64,000 nucleotides of DNA. Source: Amia ocellicauda (taxonomy: Eukaryota; Chordata; Actinopteri; Amiiformes; Amiidae). The notes beneath the pieces are model-generated. The model was given only the letters and a program-made list of their open reading frames with translations. It had not been told where the DNA came from and searched no databases. The position numbers and the translations under genes were made by a program. The stretch is taken from assembly GCF_036373705.1 (NCBI RefSeq), contig NC_089867.1:18279666-18343665 (forward strand), written 5' to 3'. Positions 12,484 through 22,802 of this stretch are shown here, piece by piece. Every line of letters starts with the position of its first letter. Positions within the stretch are counted from its first letter, which is position 1.

Positions 12484-13611
12484 TCTCTTTAATTGGCATT
12501 ACACATGTGATACATCAAGGAGGGACCCTAGACTAAGAGCTTGGGCTGGCGCTGGGTAGGAGGTATTATTTAGCACGAAGCAGAGAGTGCAGAAGAGCGC
12601 TAGTTATTCCTTACAGTGCAATGACTGGTGTTGTAAGGGCCGGGTACCTCCAGATCCTTCAGCTCCACAAGACTGAGAAAGATGAACTTGTGTTAAAGTA
12701 CCGCTGACGGGCTCGTACAGAGAGACGCACTAGTACCATAAAATTGTACTTTCTCCATGTGGGCTTGAGAGTGTTAATGCTTTGTGGTCTTGGTCTGGTT
12801 TCTTAATTAATTGATTGTTACTTCACAGTTTTTTGTTCATCTGTTTATTAGCGCAGACCATCTCTAAGTGTCTTTCTTGAACAGAATAACAATTAATAAT
12901 AATTCTGCAAGTGAACAGTATCTGTGTTGCATTTTTTGGTCCTGTATGACAAGTTGTGGTTAAGTATGACACTTTCATGTATGACACATCAAAGGGTTTA
13001 TGATGTAAAAGCAGTTCAATGAATTCAATGAATCAATGGGCAACTTCAACTGTAAGATCAGGTATAATCATAACAATAACAATCCTGCAAGACAACAAAA
13101 ACTCTGTACATCTTCACAGGCAGAATAATAAAAATGTATTAAACTGATACAACTAAGCGCACAAATGGGCATTGCATCATGGCATCGGTCTGTTTCTGTT
13201 TTACTTGCAGCACAATTAGGAACAGATTCATAGAATCAAAGTTCACTGTTAAGTGTGTAAAAAAAGTCCAACCTCCCACTACTCCTTAAATGTCTCCAGA
13301 ATAGCTACAAATCCAAATGTGTGACAGTTCACTGTGTGTGTGATCAGCAGTCACCTTCGCTCCACAGGCACAATGTGAGCCAAGTCCTCTCACCCAGATT
13401 TGCAATGGGAGGGGAATAGAGTGCAATGAAATATGGATCCCCTTCCCCTTCCCCCCCAACCACATACACACGTGTCAATAACATTGCTGTGATCTGAGTT
13501 GCATTTCAGAGGCCATCCACGAAGCTGTCATTCAGTTTCTCATGTGCACATTGTTGCTGCAGTAGAGTGAAGCGCCTGGCTCTTTGGTTTAGCGCCTCTC
13601 CCGGCTTCAGC

Positions 13612-14620
13612 ATGGCTGTGAATTACACTGGCACCTGGGACATGGACAGCAATGTCGACTTTCAAGGTTACATGATGGCGCTTGATTATTTTTAAAAGTA
13701 ACTAGTTTGTTCATGTGTTGTATTTGGACTATATGGACTCCGTAACAGTCAATGCAACGTAAATGGTTTTGTCCAGAAAGAATTCCTCTATTCAAAATGA
13801 TTTTATACATTTCCCTTTAAATGCTGTTTAATTTTTAATTATACCACAATATATTAGCAAAGCAGAAAAGCACTACCTTACAACTCGAAATCCTCAACCC
13901 AGGACTCAGATTGGGAAGTTATGAATATAAAATGCAAAGTAGCATGATCTTTCTTGGGCACTGAATAGCGAATGTCTCACAAATGTTTAGATGAGGGCCC
14001 TCAGTGTTTTCAGATTTTCGCTCCACCTGGAGCTCTAGTTATTCTATAATTTACACATGTAAAACATTATTTTAAAGTATTTAAAAGTTAATGACATATT
14101 TTGAAACAAGGTACGCTAACTCAAACATAATTTGTAGCCTGTATGGAAGTAATTAATTAATCTAGTTAATCAGCTAAGTATCTGCCAAATAAGCCAATTA
14201 AGTAACTGTGAGAAGGATTGGATCAAAAGCATGGCTCAGACCAACACTCCCCAACTGTGGTCTTAGAAAGGATCACACCTTTAGTTTTTGCAGATATCTT
14301 TATCATCAATGGATAAAGAATTGGACACAATGAATTCAATTAAATAATTACAAAGGGCCAAAAACAACACCACCCAAGATTGGTGGCCAACAGGTGTGTT
14401 ATTTTACTTGAAATGTTAGAGAAACATGCTAAATGAACCTCTGCCCTCAGTCTCTGGTGTCCTGGGACAATGGAGAAAAGATATCAATCACGTCACGTCA
14501 AGATCAGATATTTTATAACCAATGATTGACAATCTCTCTCTCTTTCACTTTCCCTCTGTTTCCAAGGAAATACACTATGAAGATCAAGTTTGCCATCAAG
14601 TTTACAAGCAGGTTTATATA
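13612..14620 (+). pseudogene. rbp7: RBP7 pseudogene (copy b)
   Basis: A degraded duplicate of the intact RBP7 at 38299-41844. Exon 1 (13612-13684) is open and starts [20 protein letters not shown], but the donor GGTGAGTTA of the intact gene is cut to GATTA, removing the splice site. An internal deletion then joins intron 1 (near 13985) to intron 2, so exon 2 is gone. Exon 3 begins at 14451 (SLVSWDNG) but after about 30 bases jumps into intron 3. Exon 4 begins at 14567 ([14 protein letters not shown]) and runs into an inserted TA-rich stretch without the usual stop. With a missing donor and exon 2 and a cut exon 3, no retinol-binding protein can be made. Confidence 0.9.
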
Positions 14621-14855
14621 TGTATAGGCTATATAATGTATGTACGTGTATGTTTTAAGGTGCTTTTGAGGTGAAAGCATATTGTACAACCATTATAAAT
14701 GACAGGTATATAAATAAGCATTAAAGTAAACTGCATACATTTTTGTTTACAATTTGTTTTTTTAATTTTACTTTAAATGACGTGCATTTGAGTTTTTGCT
14801 TTTCTGTTACAGTGCAATAAAACGGAACAGTGTTATATCTACAGCTGCTCATATA

Positions 14856-16073
14856 CACTCACCTAAAGGATTATTAGGAACACCTGTTCAATTTCTCATT
14901 AATGCAATTATCTAACCGACCAATCACATGGCAGTTGCTTCAATGCATTTAGGGGTGTGGTCCTGGTCAAGACAATCTCCTGAACTCCAAACTGAATGTC
15001 TGAATGGGAAAGAAAGGTGATTTAAGCAATTTTGAGCGTGGCATGGTTGTTGGTGCCAGACGGGCCGGTCTGAGTATTTCACAATCTGCTCAGTTACTGG
15101 GATTTTCACGCACAACCATTTCTAGGGTTCTAGAATGGTGTGAAAAGGGAAAAACATCCAGTATGCGGCAGTCCTGTTTGCGAAAATGCCTTGTTGATGC
15201 TAGAGGTCAGAGGAGAATGGGCCGACTGATTCAAGCTGATAGAAGAGCAACTTTGACTGAAATAACCACTCGTTACAACCGAGGTATGCAGCAAAGCATT
15301 TGTGAAGCCACAACACGTACAACCTTGAGGCGGATGGGCTACAACAGCAGAAGACCCCACCGGGTACCACTCATCTCCACTACAAATAGGAAAAAGAGGC
15401 TACAATTTGCACAAGCTCACCAAAATTGGACAGTTGAAGACTGGAAAAATGTTGCCTGGTCTGATGAGTCTCGATTTCTGTTGAGACATTCAGATGGTAG
15501 AGTCAGAATTTGGCGTAAACAGAATGAGAACATGGATCCATCATGCCTTGTTACCACTGTGCAGGCTGGTGGTGGTGGTGTAATGGTGTGGGGGATGTTT
15601 TCTTGGCACACTTTAGGCCCCTTAGTGCCAATTGGGCATCGTTTAAATGCCACGGCCTACCTGAGCATTGTTTCTGACCATGTCCATCCCTTTATGACCA
15701 CCATGTACCCATCCTCTGATGGCTACTTCCAGCAGGATAATGCACCATGTCACAAAGGTCGAATCATTTCAAATTGGTTTCTTGAACATGACAATGAGTT
15801 CACTGTACTAAACTGGCCCCCACAGTCACCAGATCTCAACCCAATAGAGCATCTTTGGGATGTGGTGGAACGGGAGCTTCGTGCCCTGGATGTGCATCCC
15901 ACAAATCTCCATCAACTGCAAGATGCTATCCTATCAATATGGGCCAACATTTCTAAAGAATGCTTTCAGCACCTTGTTGAATCAATGCCACGTAGAATTA
16001 AGGCAGTTCTGAAGGCGAAAGGGGGTCAAACACAGTATTAGTATGGTGTTCCTAATAATCCTTTAGGTGAGTG
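14856..16073 (+). mobile_element. Complete Tc1/mariner transposon, DD36E type
   Basis: A 1218-bp element with terminal inverted repeats of about 29 bases: it starts CACTCACCTAAAGGATTATT and ends with the reverse complement AATAATCCTTTAGGTGAGTG. It is flanked on both sides by the TA target duplication (14854-14855, 16074-16075). It carries one uninterrupted transposase gene. The flanks match the continuous sequence after intact RBP7 (about 41998-42180), so this insertion is specific to unit 1. Intact ends and ORF suggest recent, possibly still active, transposition. Confidence 0.93.
15004..16041 (+). CDS. Tc1/mariner transposase, 345 aa, DD36E
   Basis: A cut-and-paste DNA transposase with a full-length open frame. 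An N-terminal paired-like helix-turn-helix DNA-binding region spans about residues 6-115 (LSISQSAQLLGFSRTTISRV and a second helical half), followed by a basic YNSRRPHR linker. The catalytic triad is visible: Asp154 in AWSDESRF, Asp245 in FQQDNAPCH and Glu282 in DLNPIEHLWD. There are 36 residues between Asp245 and Glu282, not the 34 of Sleeping Beauty-type elements, which fits the DD36E ('Incomer') family. GGVMVWGMFS is the glycine-rich box. Start ATG at 15004 lies about 150 bases inside the left terminal repeat, as usual. No disabling change was seen. Confidence 0.93.
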   Translation: MGKKGDLSNFERGMVVGARRAGLSISQSAQLLGFSRTTISRVLEWCEKGKTSSMRQSCLRKCLVDARGQRRMGRLIQADRRATLTEITTRYNRGMQQSICEATTRTTLRRMGYNSRRPHRVPLISTTNRKKRLQFAQAHQNWTVEDWKNVAWSDESRFLLRHSDGRVRIWRKQNENMDPSCLVTTVQAGGGGVMVWGMFSWHTLGPLVPIGHRLNATAYLSIVSDHVHPFMTTMYPSSDGYFQQDNAPCHKGRIISNWFLEHDNEFTVLNWPPQSPDLNPIEHLWDVVERELRALDVHPTNLHQLQDAILSIWANISKECFQHLVESMPRRIKAVLKAKGGQTQY

Positions 16074-16637
16074 TACATGCGGGGAGTTTTCTGGATTTTG
16101 ACCATAAGGGGACAGTGTCAGATTACATTTCTAATCTTGCCACTACATACTAGGGTCACACTGTATGAGTTTTGCAATCCGCCCCGATCCCCGATGGGTC
16201 AATGACAGATACTAATTGGTATTTGTATTTGAAAATATTATTTACCCTATGTTTATTTTAAAATAACATGTCCCTAAACAACCACTGTTATTTGAGGCAT
16301 TTAAATAAAAATGAAAATGAAAATCAATGTTCATTAATCCTGTTTCGGAAGATAGGCCTAAATCGACTGCTGCCGGTCTCCGTGTGACTTTGTTCACGTC
16401 ACACTACACGACCCGAGTCATACATGTCAAACATGTTTCATACAATATTCGGGAAATGTGACACCACGTAACAATAGCGTTCTACTTCGGCGTGTGCATT
16501 CGATTCTCGCCACACACTTGACTGAATCTCAATGTGATCAACTCACCAGTCAAGGTATCCTGTGTTCATTTATATATTTATTTAGGTTAAGACGATTGTA
16601 GATATATTTTCTTTGGGGGATCGATCTTTGAAAGGGG
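16074..16637. other. Intergenic, no gene
   Basis: The first about 110 bases match the sequence after intact RBP7 (around 42110-42175). The remainder shows no recognisable feature. Confidence 0.5.
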
Positions 16638-17987
16638 TAGGGATGTAACGATGCACTCCGAGTCGGTTGAAAATCGATGAAAATATATGACGATTCAAGT
16701 CTGTTGAGTTACACGTTTTGCCCCTCGGAGCAGTGGGCCCACAGGGGGAGCTCTACGCGTCACAGCGCTTAACATAGCGCAGCACATTACTTAATCTTAC
16801 ATAAACACATATAAGCATCATATGAAACCTATATATCACAAGAAACATAAGACACTGACGTTTTTCATTCTTCTATAATTCGTTTATTTTTGGACAGAAA
16901 GGTTCATTGGCAAAGAAAGGAAACTTATACAGACGCCATTTTTAATTTCAAAACAACCCAGTTTTCAGAATGAACCTGGCTTATAAACACTTAAAAAATC
17001 ATATTCATATGAATCGCCAGAATGTTCTTTTTAAAATACAAAAAACCGCAGATGTTTACAAATACTTGTTCAAGAGATATAATAAGATTTGCAAGGAGCG
17101 CACCTGTCTAGAAACCAGACACAATTACACCGCAAAACAACACGAATGAAACTAATTGGACGGTCGGCTGGTGTTGAAGAAATATAAAAACATCTTCAAA
17201 ATGTACAGATTATTATTGTTGTCTTTATTACTACCAGTAATATTTAATAATAATACCAATACTACTACTAATATATGTACATAGCTTACTTTGCATTGAT
17301 TGTAACGCGTGTGTGCGGCTCGGTGCGGAGAAATCGGCCGGTCGGGGTTGCCGTGTGGAAATACATCTCCGACTATTACTACTTATTTATTATTTATTAA
17401 TCTTACCAGCTTTCTTTTGTGTCAGTTTTTCTAATCTGTTATTTATGTTGAAAAGGAGATTCTGACATTCATGCTGACCAGCGGAAATAAACTAGAAACG
17501 TCTTAATCTGCATCTTCAGCCCTCGCATCTATTCCTGTGATTAACGTCTGCCTGCCTGGTGGGAAGACAATGCTAGTCTGTCCACTGCCCTCCAGGCCAG
17601 CAAAGCATCCCTCTCCACAGCAGCCACCTGTGTCCCTGGTGAAAGGGTTTTTAATCAGCAGGGGACACTGTCAATGTGCAGGGATCTCAGCTTCTGCCGG
17701 AAAATGTGGATATGCTGATATTTCTTAAAACATATATTGCTAGGAAAGCACAGGCAAAGCCTTAGTTTGTTTATATGAATATATTTATTTTATTTGTATT
17801 ATGCATTTATTTATTTATTTGATTTGGGAATTGTTTTGTTATTTGACAAAAGATATTTCAATTTCACAAAGAAATGTGCAGCATTTTGTCTGAGTGAGAA
17901 ATAATACCTTTTCATTATAATTTGTCTAAAAACAAATCGTGAGAAAATCGTATCGCATCGTGAGTTGAGTGAATTGTTACATGCCTA
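16638..17987. mobile_element. Non-autonomous hAT-like element with 8-bp target duplication
   Basis: Imperfect terminal inverted repeats: the left end TAGGGATGTAACGATGCACT pairs with the right end, whose reverse complement is TAGGCATGTAACAATTCACT. The two ends are flanked by the same 8 bases, GAAAGGGG (16630-16637 and 17988-17995). An 8-bp duplication with TAGGGATGTAAC-type ends is typical of hAT elements. The 1350-bp interior has no hAT transposase; the only frame of note (17537-17728) shows no known domain. A deleted derivative mobilised in trans is the best reading. Confidence 0.8.
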
Positions 17988-18195
17988 GAAAGGGGTAAAG
18001 GCTCAGTTCATTATATTTCTTGTACTGTACATTTGTACCTTTTTTCCCCTTCCTTAACATAGTGACGCATGTTTGTTAAATCGGCCTTTGAGTATAGGCT
18101 GGTGTGATGGAACTGCTATGAACTCCTGAAAACAGGCAATGTGTATTGGTTGAGTATCGCGTCTCACGTTTCTGCCTTATTTATGCTTCCTTCAG

Positions 18196-18610
18196 GACCG
18201 TCCTCGAATGGGCAAGTAACAGAGGGAATGTGGTTTAGCTGGGAAGAGTCCAGCACTGGCCACAACCTGAACCACAACAAAGTCATCCAGCCAGAGACCT
18301 ACGGCCAGCTTAAGCGCGAGAGAGAGGTGATGGAGAGCAACAGGCCCTATGGGTCCACCACCTCCACCTCATTTGAGGCCAACACCTCTGCAGCACCTTC
18401 CAGCTACAGCAAGGGGGAGCACCAGGTGAAGCAGCATGAAGTCCAGGAGTTCAGCACCTGTCCAGAGGTGGCCCGAAGCAGATTGTACACCAATGAGGCC
18501 GTGTCCGTGGTGCACAACTCATACTATTACAATCATAGCCAGGATGAAGACATTTTCGAACTGAAAGTGCAGAGGAATGGCATGTTCGATCATTTGCCGA
18601 CATGGTGCAG
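18196..18610 (+). CDS. Internal coding exon of an unrecognised gene (exon A)
   Basis: A 415-nt exon between a good acceptor (pyrimidine tract then TTCAG) and a consensus donor (CAG|GTATGT), open throughout in one frame (about 138 residues, entering in phase 1 and leaving in phase 2). The product is polar, rich in Ser, Asn, Thr and Gln, with stretches such as MWFSWEESSTGHNLNHNKVI, PETYGQLKREREVMESN and NSYYYNHSQDEDIFELKVQR. It has no visible membrane segment or known domain. It joins in phase with the exon at 20613-20751 (AG|C gives Ser). I do not recognise the family. The hAT element lies immediately upstream, so earlier exons may be displaced or lost. Confidence 0.6.
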
Positions 18611-20612
18611 GTATGTAGCCCTCTCAAACACTTGCAGGAAAAAAGCTAGATCAACATCAGAAGTCAAAAACAGAAAAAACTATGAAACCATCCCTGTTCT
18701 GCTCAACATATTTTCTGAGCCTCATTAAACTGCTTGTCCTAAAAAAATATGATCGTTACCATGTTTATGTTTATTTGTTTGTTTTGTTTTTATCAGTAGA
18801 TCCTGGAGTAGTGCTTGATGCTGAATTTTAAATGTGTATATAGATGCCTTCAAAACATTTAATTTTGATTTTAAGCAAGGGTATAATTTATACCACTACA
18901 GATTGTGCCTCCTGTTGTCTACTAAATTATCTGTAAGAACAAGAGTAACAACACACACACACACATACACACACACACTTGTACTAAAATAAGATGCTTT
19001 ACCATTAAGCTGCAACATTGATTGTACCTTTCCTATAATACTAAAGTCATTAATTCATACTAAAAGCTAAATCCATGTTCTCCATGCTCTGACCAAAAGA
19101 CATAGAACTTGACTTTTGAATTCATGTTTGAGTACTGAAGTCTTCTCATCTTCTACACATTTTGTAAAGTATGTTCTAACTTTTCTAAACCAATATTTTG
19201 AATCCTAAAGGTCACGGGAAGGTTCCCCATTATTATCTTATTTTAGTTTGTGCTAGGGATTAAGTCCATTAAATCTCACATTGAGAGTTATGAAGAAAGA
19301 AGCTGTTACAAATCAGATTTTTGTGCTTCAAGATATCTTTGACGATTTATTACTTTAAAAGGTGTTTGAAATTATGAGTGCACACAAATTTTTTGAGATT
19401 TTGAGACTCATGCTGCACCAAAATAACCCAGATGGTACAGATGTGTTTTGAACTGCAGTAAGGTGTCAAGGCGTTCACAGATAATAAGTTTTACTTTTAC
19501 TTTTTTCATGGTTTAATCTTGTGAGCTCATGATAATGACTGACCTCTGCTACAAGATAGTACTGAAGGTTTTGTCTTGAATTTGCATCAATCCCAGGTCC
19601 CCCCTTTGTGCAGCTTGGGTGAAAAGTAAAAAAAAAATCTAATGAATTCTCAGCAAAAATTATAGAGAAATCTGAGGCATCCTTTTCTAAAGTAATAACA
19701 GGATAAGCTTATCTTTACTTGCAGAAAAAAAAGTAAGTTGTTTAAAATCTGCTTGTTCACCTTTGTAAGTTTTATTTGTGTTAAATTCACCTTACAATTG
19801 ACAATTTTCTTGGGAAAGAGCAGACATTACGAAGAAAGATTAATTCCTCAAATGTTACTCCACAGGGCACTATATTACCTGTTCAAGAAGGAAGCAAGAA
19901 TTTGGGAGTTATGACACACCAGAGGGAGATTCTAGATAAGTACGTTTTAATAGAGGTGATTATAAAAACAAAAAATCTACACTTTTTTTAAAGGCACTTT
20001 GTGTCACCTTGGAATAGCTGAATTTCAAGATACACTGCGTTTTCAATTCATGAATATGTATCTTGGCAATGGAGTATAATAAATAAGAATATCAATACCA
20101 GGAAAGCTTCTGAATTGTAAGCGTTGGAAATAGTCTGAAACATGCTGCTATTAACCAGATTTTAATTGCCTTTGTGAATGCATACACATTTTTTAATTCC
20201 TTATTTTTTCGTCATAATAGAATTCAAAATTCAAAGGACGTTTGCATTTGTTTCTATTAAATAAAACATGCCCTATTAAAAAAACTACAAATGATTATAA
20301 CACCACACATAAGCTGTAAGATTTTAAAATCTATTTGTTGACCTTAATGTAACCTGACTGGTTTCAAAGCAGAATAGTAGCCAATTTCTTTATGTTTCTA
20401 ATTATAGGACTTCTGAAGACCTCCAAATGAAAATATAAAGCAATCTGCCCTTATCTTTTAGACAGCAATGGAAACAAAATCTCGTCAGACTGCTCAGAAT
20501 GGGTCCACAATTGTATCTGGGTGCTATTCCAGACCTGTTAGGCATTGACTACAGTTTTGAAGCTAATGCTCAGAACGTGGTTAATCATAATGCATCTCTT
20601 CCTCTCACCTAG
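18611..20612 (+). other. Putative intron between exons A and B
   Basis: A 2-kb AT-rich interval with a (CA)n tract at about 18951-18981. A short stretch around 20467-20560 reads as QWKQNLVRLLRMGPQLYLG but lacks a usable donor and is not called. Confidence 0.4.
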
Positions 20613-20751
20613 CATTGAGTCTTATTCCCTGAGCATGGAGGTTTGCAAACATGGGGTCAACATGGACAACAGTGTTAACCAGAGCATTTCCCACGAGACC
20701 CCCAACACAAACAACAACAACAACAACCAGCCCAACACTATACACAACCAG
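20613..20751 (+). CDS. Internal coding exon of an unrecognised gene (exon B)
   Basis: A 139-nt exon after a CTCTCACCTAG acceptor and before a consensus CAG|GTGAGT donor. Read in the phase set by exon A it is open and encodes SIESYSLSMEVCKHGVNMDN, then SVNQSISHETPNT, an Asn run made by (AAC)n, and QPNTIHNQ. The phase match and matching polar composition support one gene. No later exon could be identified before 44 kb, so this may be a remnant of a gene or a gene whose next exons are small. Confidence 0.5.
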
Positions 20752-22043
20752 GTGAGTTACATAGGTAGGAGTGGATAGGTACTGTTACGTGGGTTATAGA
20801 AGCAGAGGAGTTAATCGTAGTAATATCAAGTGCATCCTTCAGTCCTTATTGAGTTATTCAATAACTAAAATGCCAATTAACTGGCCATCAGGTCAGTTCA
20901 TTTGCTAATGATGGTCATTCAAATTCAGTTTGGTGCAGAATATGCCTAAAATATGCCTTCTTTGATGATTTCTAAGACACATTTGACCATATTTATAGGC
21001 ATAGTATTCTTTCCGGGGTTGGTAACATGCACAAATGCCCAAATTTGCTGGTTAGCTCAGGCTGCCACATTTGTAAGGGGATTATAGAAATGATTAGATG
21101 ACATTTCACTGCTGAAAGCTGTGTATATCTCACATGAAGCTGAATATCTCAACATGTATGACAGGCTCATTTCCTGCTGGAGGTGGAATGGAGGGCAGTG
21201 GGTGCGTTATTGCCTTCAACAGAATCGAGAACTCCCAGGTCCATAACAGAGTAATTTTTAAGCTTGTCTTTTAAGGTCTCGACTAGTGGTTCTCATCCTG
21301 CAGTTATTTAATTGTCTGATTGGTTTTATTCCATTTGCCATTTGGTATGCATTGTCCAATGATACAAAATCAAACAATTCAAGTCTACAGGGTGTGCTTG
21401 TGTTTGTAGATTCTCCTGTATGCCCCGTTGACCACTTCCACACTTTTTACAAATACCTAGTTTGTTTAAATAAGTTTGTTTAAGTAACAGAAATACTGCA
21501 ATGGATTGAGCGACTATACGAAACATCTTGGACATCTGTGACTGGGAAACTGGGATGTATGAAGCAGGTAAACGCACCAATCCCTCGAATGGAATTCCTT
21601 CTAGAAACATGAAACGAGGCGGTCCAGCATAAAACATGCCTTTTGTGTTTCTTCAAGAGGCGGGGTAACAACCCGGCTTGTGCGGGATTGGTTGAGCCAA
21701 AAGGACAGGACATCTATTCCTTTTGTGTGCATTACACAACATACATGCGCCATGTCCATCCACAGTAGTACTGGAAAATGCATAAGACTCTTCTTTATGT
21801 AATAGTATTTCAGTTTGTCTGTTGATGGAAATGTACCTGAAATCAAGGAAAAAGCTCAAAATGTCCAGTACCTGTTGGCTTTTGTAAAGGCCAGTCTGGT
21901 GTAAAACCTGGAATGGATCGAACAGTTGAGTTTGTGTGGTTTCTCTGAGTTTGCAGAGCCATGCCGATGCTCATTTCCTGCTTTTCATCTACTGGACAAT
22001 GCCAGCCTAGATTGCACAGTTTCCGAGCCCTTAAACTGCATTA
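20752..22043. other. Intergenic or intron, nothing recognised
   Basis: No coding family, repeat family or RNA gene was recognised. Several overlapping minus-strand open frames (21258-21859) look like chance. Confidence 0.4.
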
Positions 22044-22802
22044 AACTCTATCAAACGCAATATCCACATGCCTCCTGGAGGGCTTGTTAAGGAGTTCCTT
22101 GATTTCCCAGTGCAGGGTAATGGGGATTAATGAGAGAGAAAAAACAGTTGTTTTATTTGAAGAGCATAAGATCTATAAATGAATGAGCAGAACATCTAGA
22201 GAAACACTGTGAACTGTGATTACATTTCTTGTGACAAAGAGCTGTTTGGAAAATCTGATATTTTGCAGCTCTGCTCAAAGTGTTAAATCCAGTCAGACCA
22301 GAACCCATGGTGTGAGAAAAGCTGACACAGAAAAGGTCACACCTTTTAGCTGGTATGCAGATCAAATGCCACTATGGTTCTTTGCACCACTATACGGAAA
22401 CAACAAGGGACTATTTCCATTACAATTTTCAATAACTAATGTTATAAATGAACATAGTGTATTTTACTTCAGTCTTCGGTATCTCAGTATTCGTTTTTTT
22501 ATCTTTTATTAGACATTGGAGATTCAATTTATAGATTTTTTTAAATAAAAATGTTGTATTCATTTAGTTCAACCACCACTACTATTATTAATTTACTTTT
22601 AGACACTCCCCGGATAAAGTTTGTTTGTGGAGCTGATCGCCTGGAGTCCTTCGGCGTCCCGAATCTCTGGAAACAGGAAGACAGAGATTGTGGGGATGTA
22701 TGGCTTGGTGTGCATCAGGAGGAAAGGCTACGACATGGAGAAGTTTATTTACCAGTCCAACATCCTCGGGTGGTACAGAGACAACATCCACCTCGTGACA
22801 GT
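22044..22802 (+). pseudogene. nmnat1: NMNAT1 copy 3, truncated pseudogene
   Basis: Intron-like sequence from about 22044 matches copy 1 (130-480). At 22310 it jumps from the sequence before the acceptor of the middle exon to sequence after that exon, so the exon with the nuclear signal is deleted. The last coding exon starts at 22603 (after TTTTAG) and reads IKFVCGADRLESFGVPNLWK, but 5 bases present in the other copies (ATCAC) are missing near 22683, shifting the frame. Homology stops at about 22802 in the codons for NIHLV, where DIRS-like sequence begins. Not functional. Confidence 0.88.

Larger units (their letters stand above)
11793..13611. other. 3' UTR and intergenic flank, RBP7-like to RBP7
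   Basis: 3' UTR to about 12.2 kb, then intergenic DNA shared with 36353-38298. The last 290 bases before the RBP7 pseudogene start are almost the same as the segment before the intact RBP7 at 38299, so they probably hold its promoter. No further gene was seen. Confidence 0.55.
5900..16190 (+). repeat. Segmental duplication, unit 1 (NMNAT1, RBP7-like, RBP7)
   Basis: The gene order and much of the non-coding DNA of this stretch recur in unit 2 (about 22.0-42.2 kb). Clear matching blocks are 7670-8330 with 27843-28445, 8350-9560 with 33200-34300, 9640-12320 with 34380-36900, 12490-13684 with 37137-38371, and 13990-14480 with 40718-41270. Introns and UTRs match as well as exons, so this is DNA-level duplication. 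Boundaries are approximate. Confidence 0.8.

Noticed and set aside
20460..20560. Possible extra exon reading QWKQNLVRLLRMGPQLYLG
   Set aside because: It has an acceptor-like TTTTAG but no GT donor in a suitable phase, and no similarity that I recognise.
21258..21859. Overlapping minus-strand frames of 61-103 codons
   Set aside because: Three frames overlap on the same strand with no splice signals or known motif.
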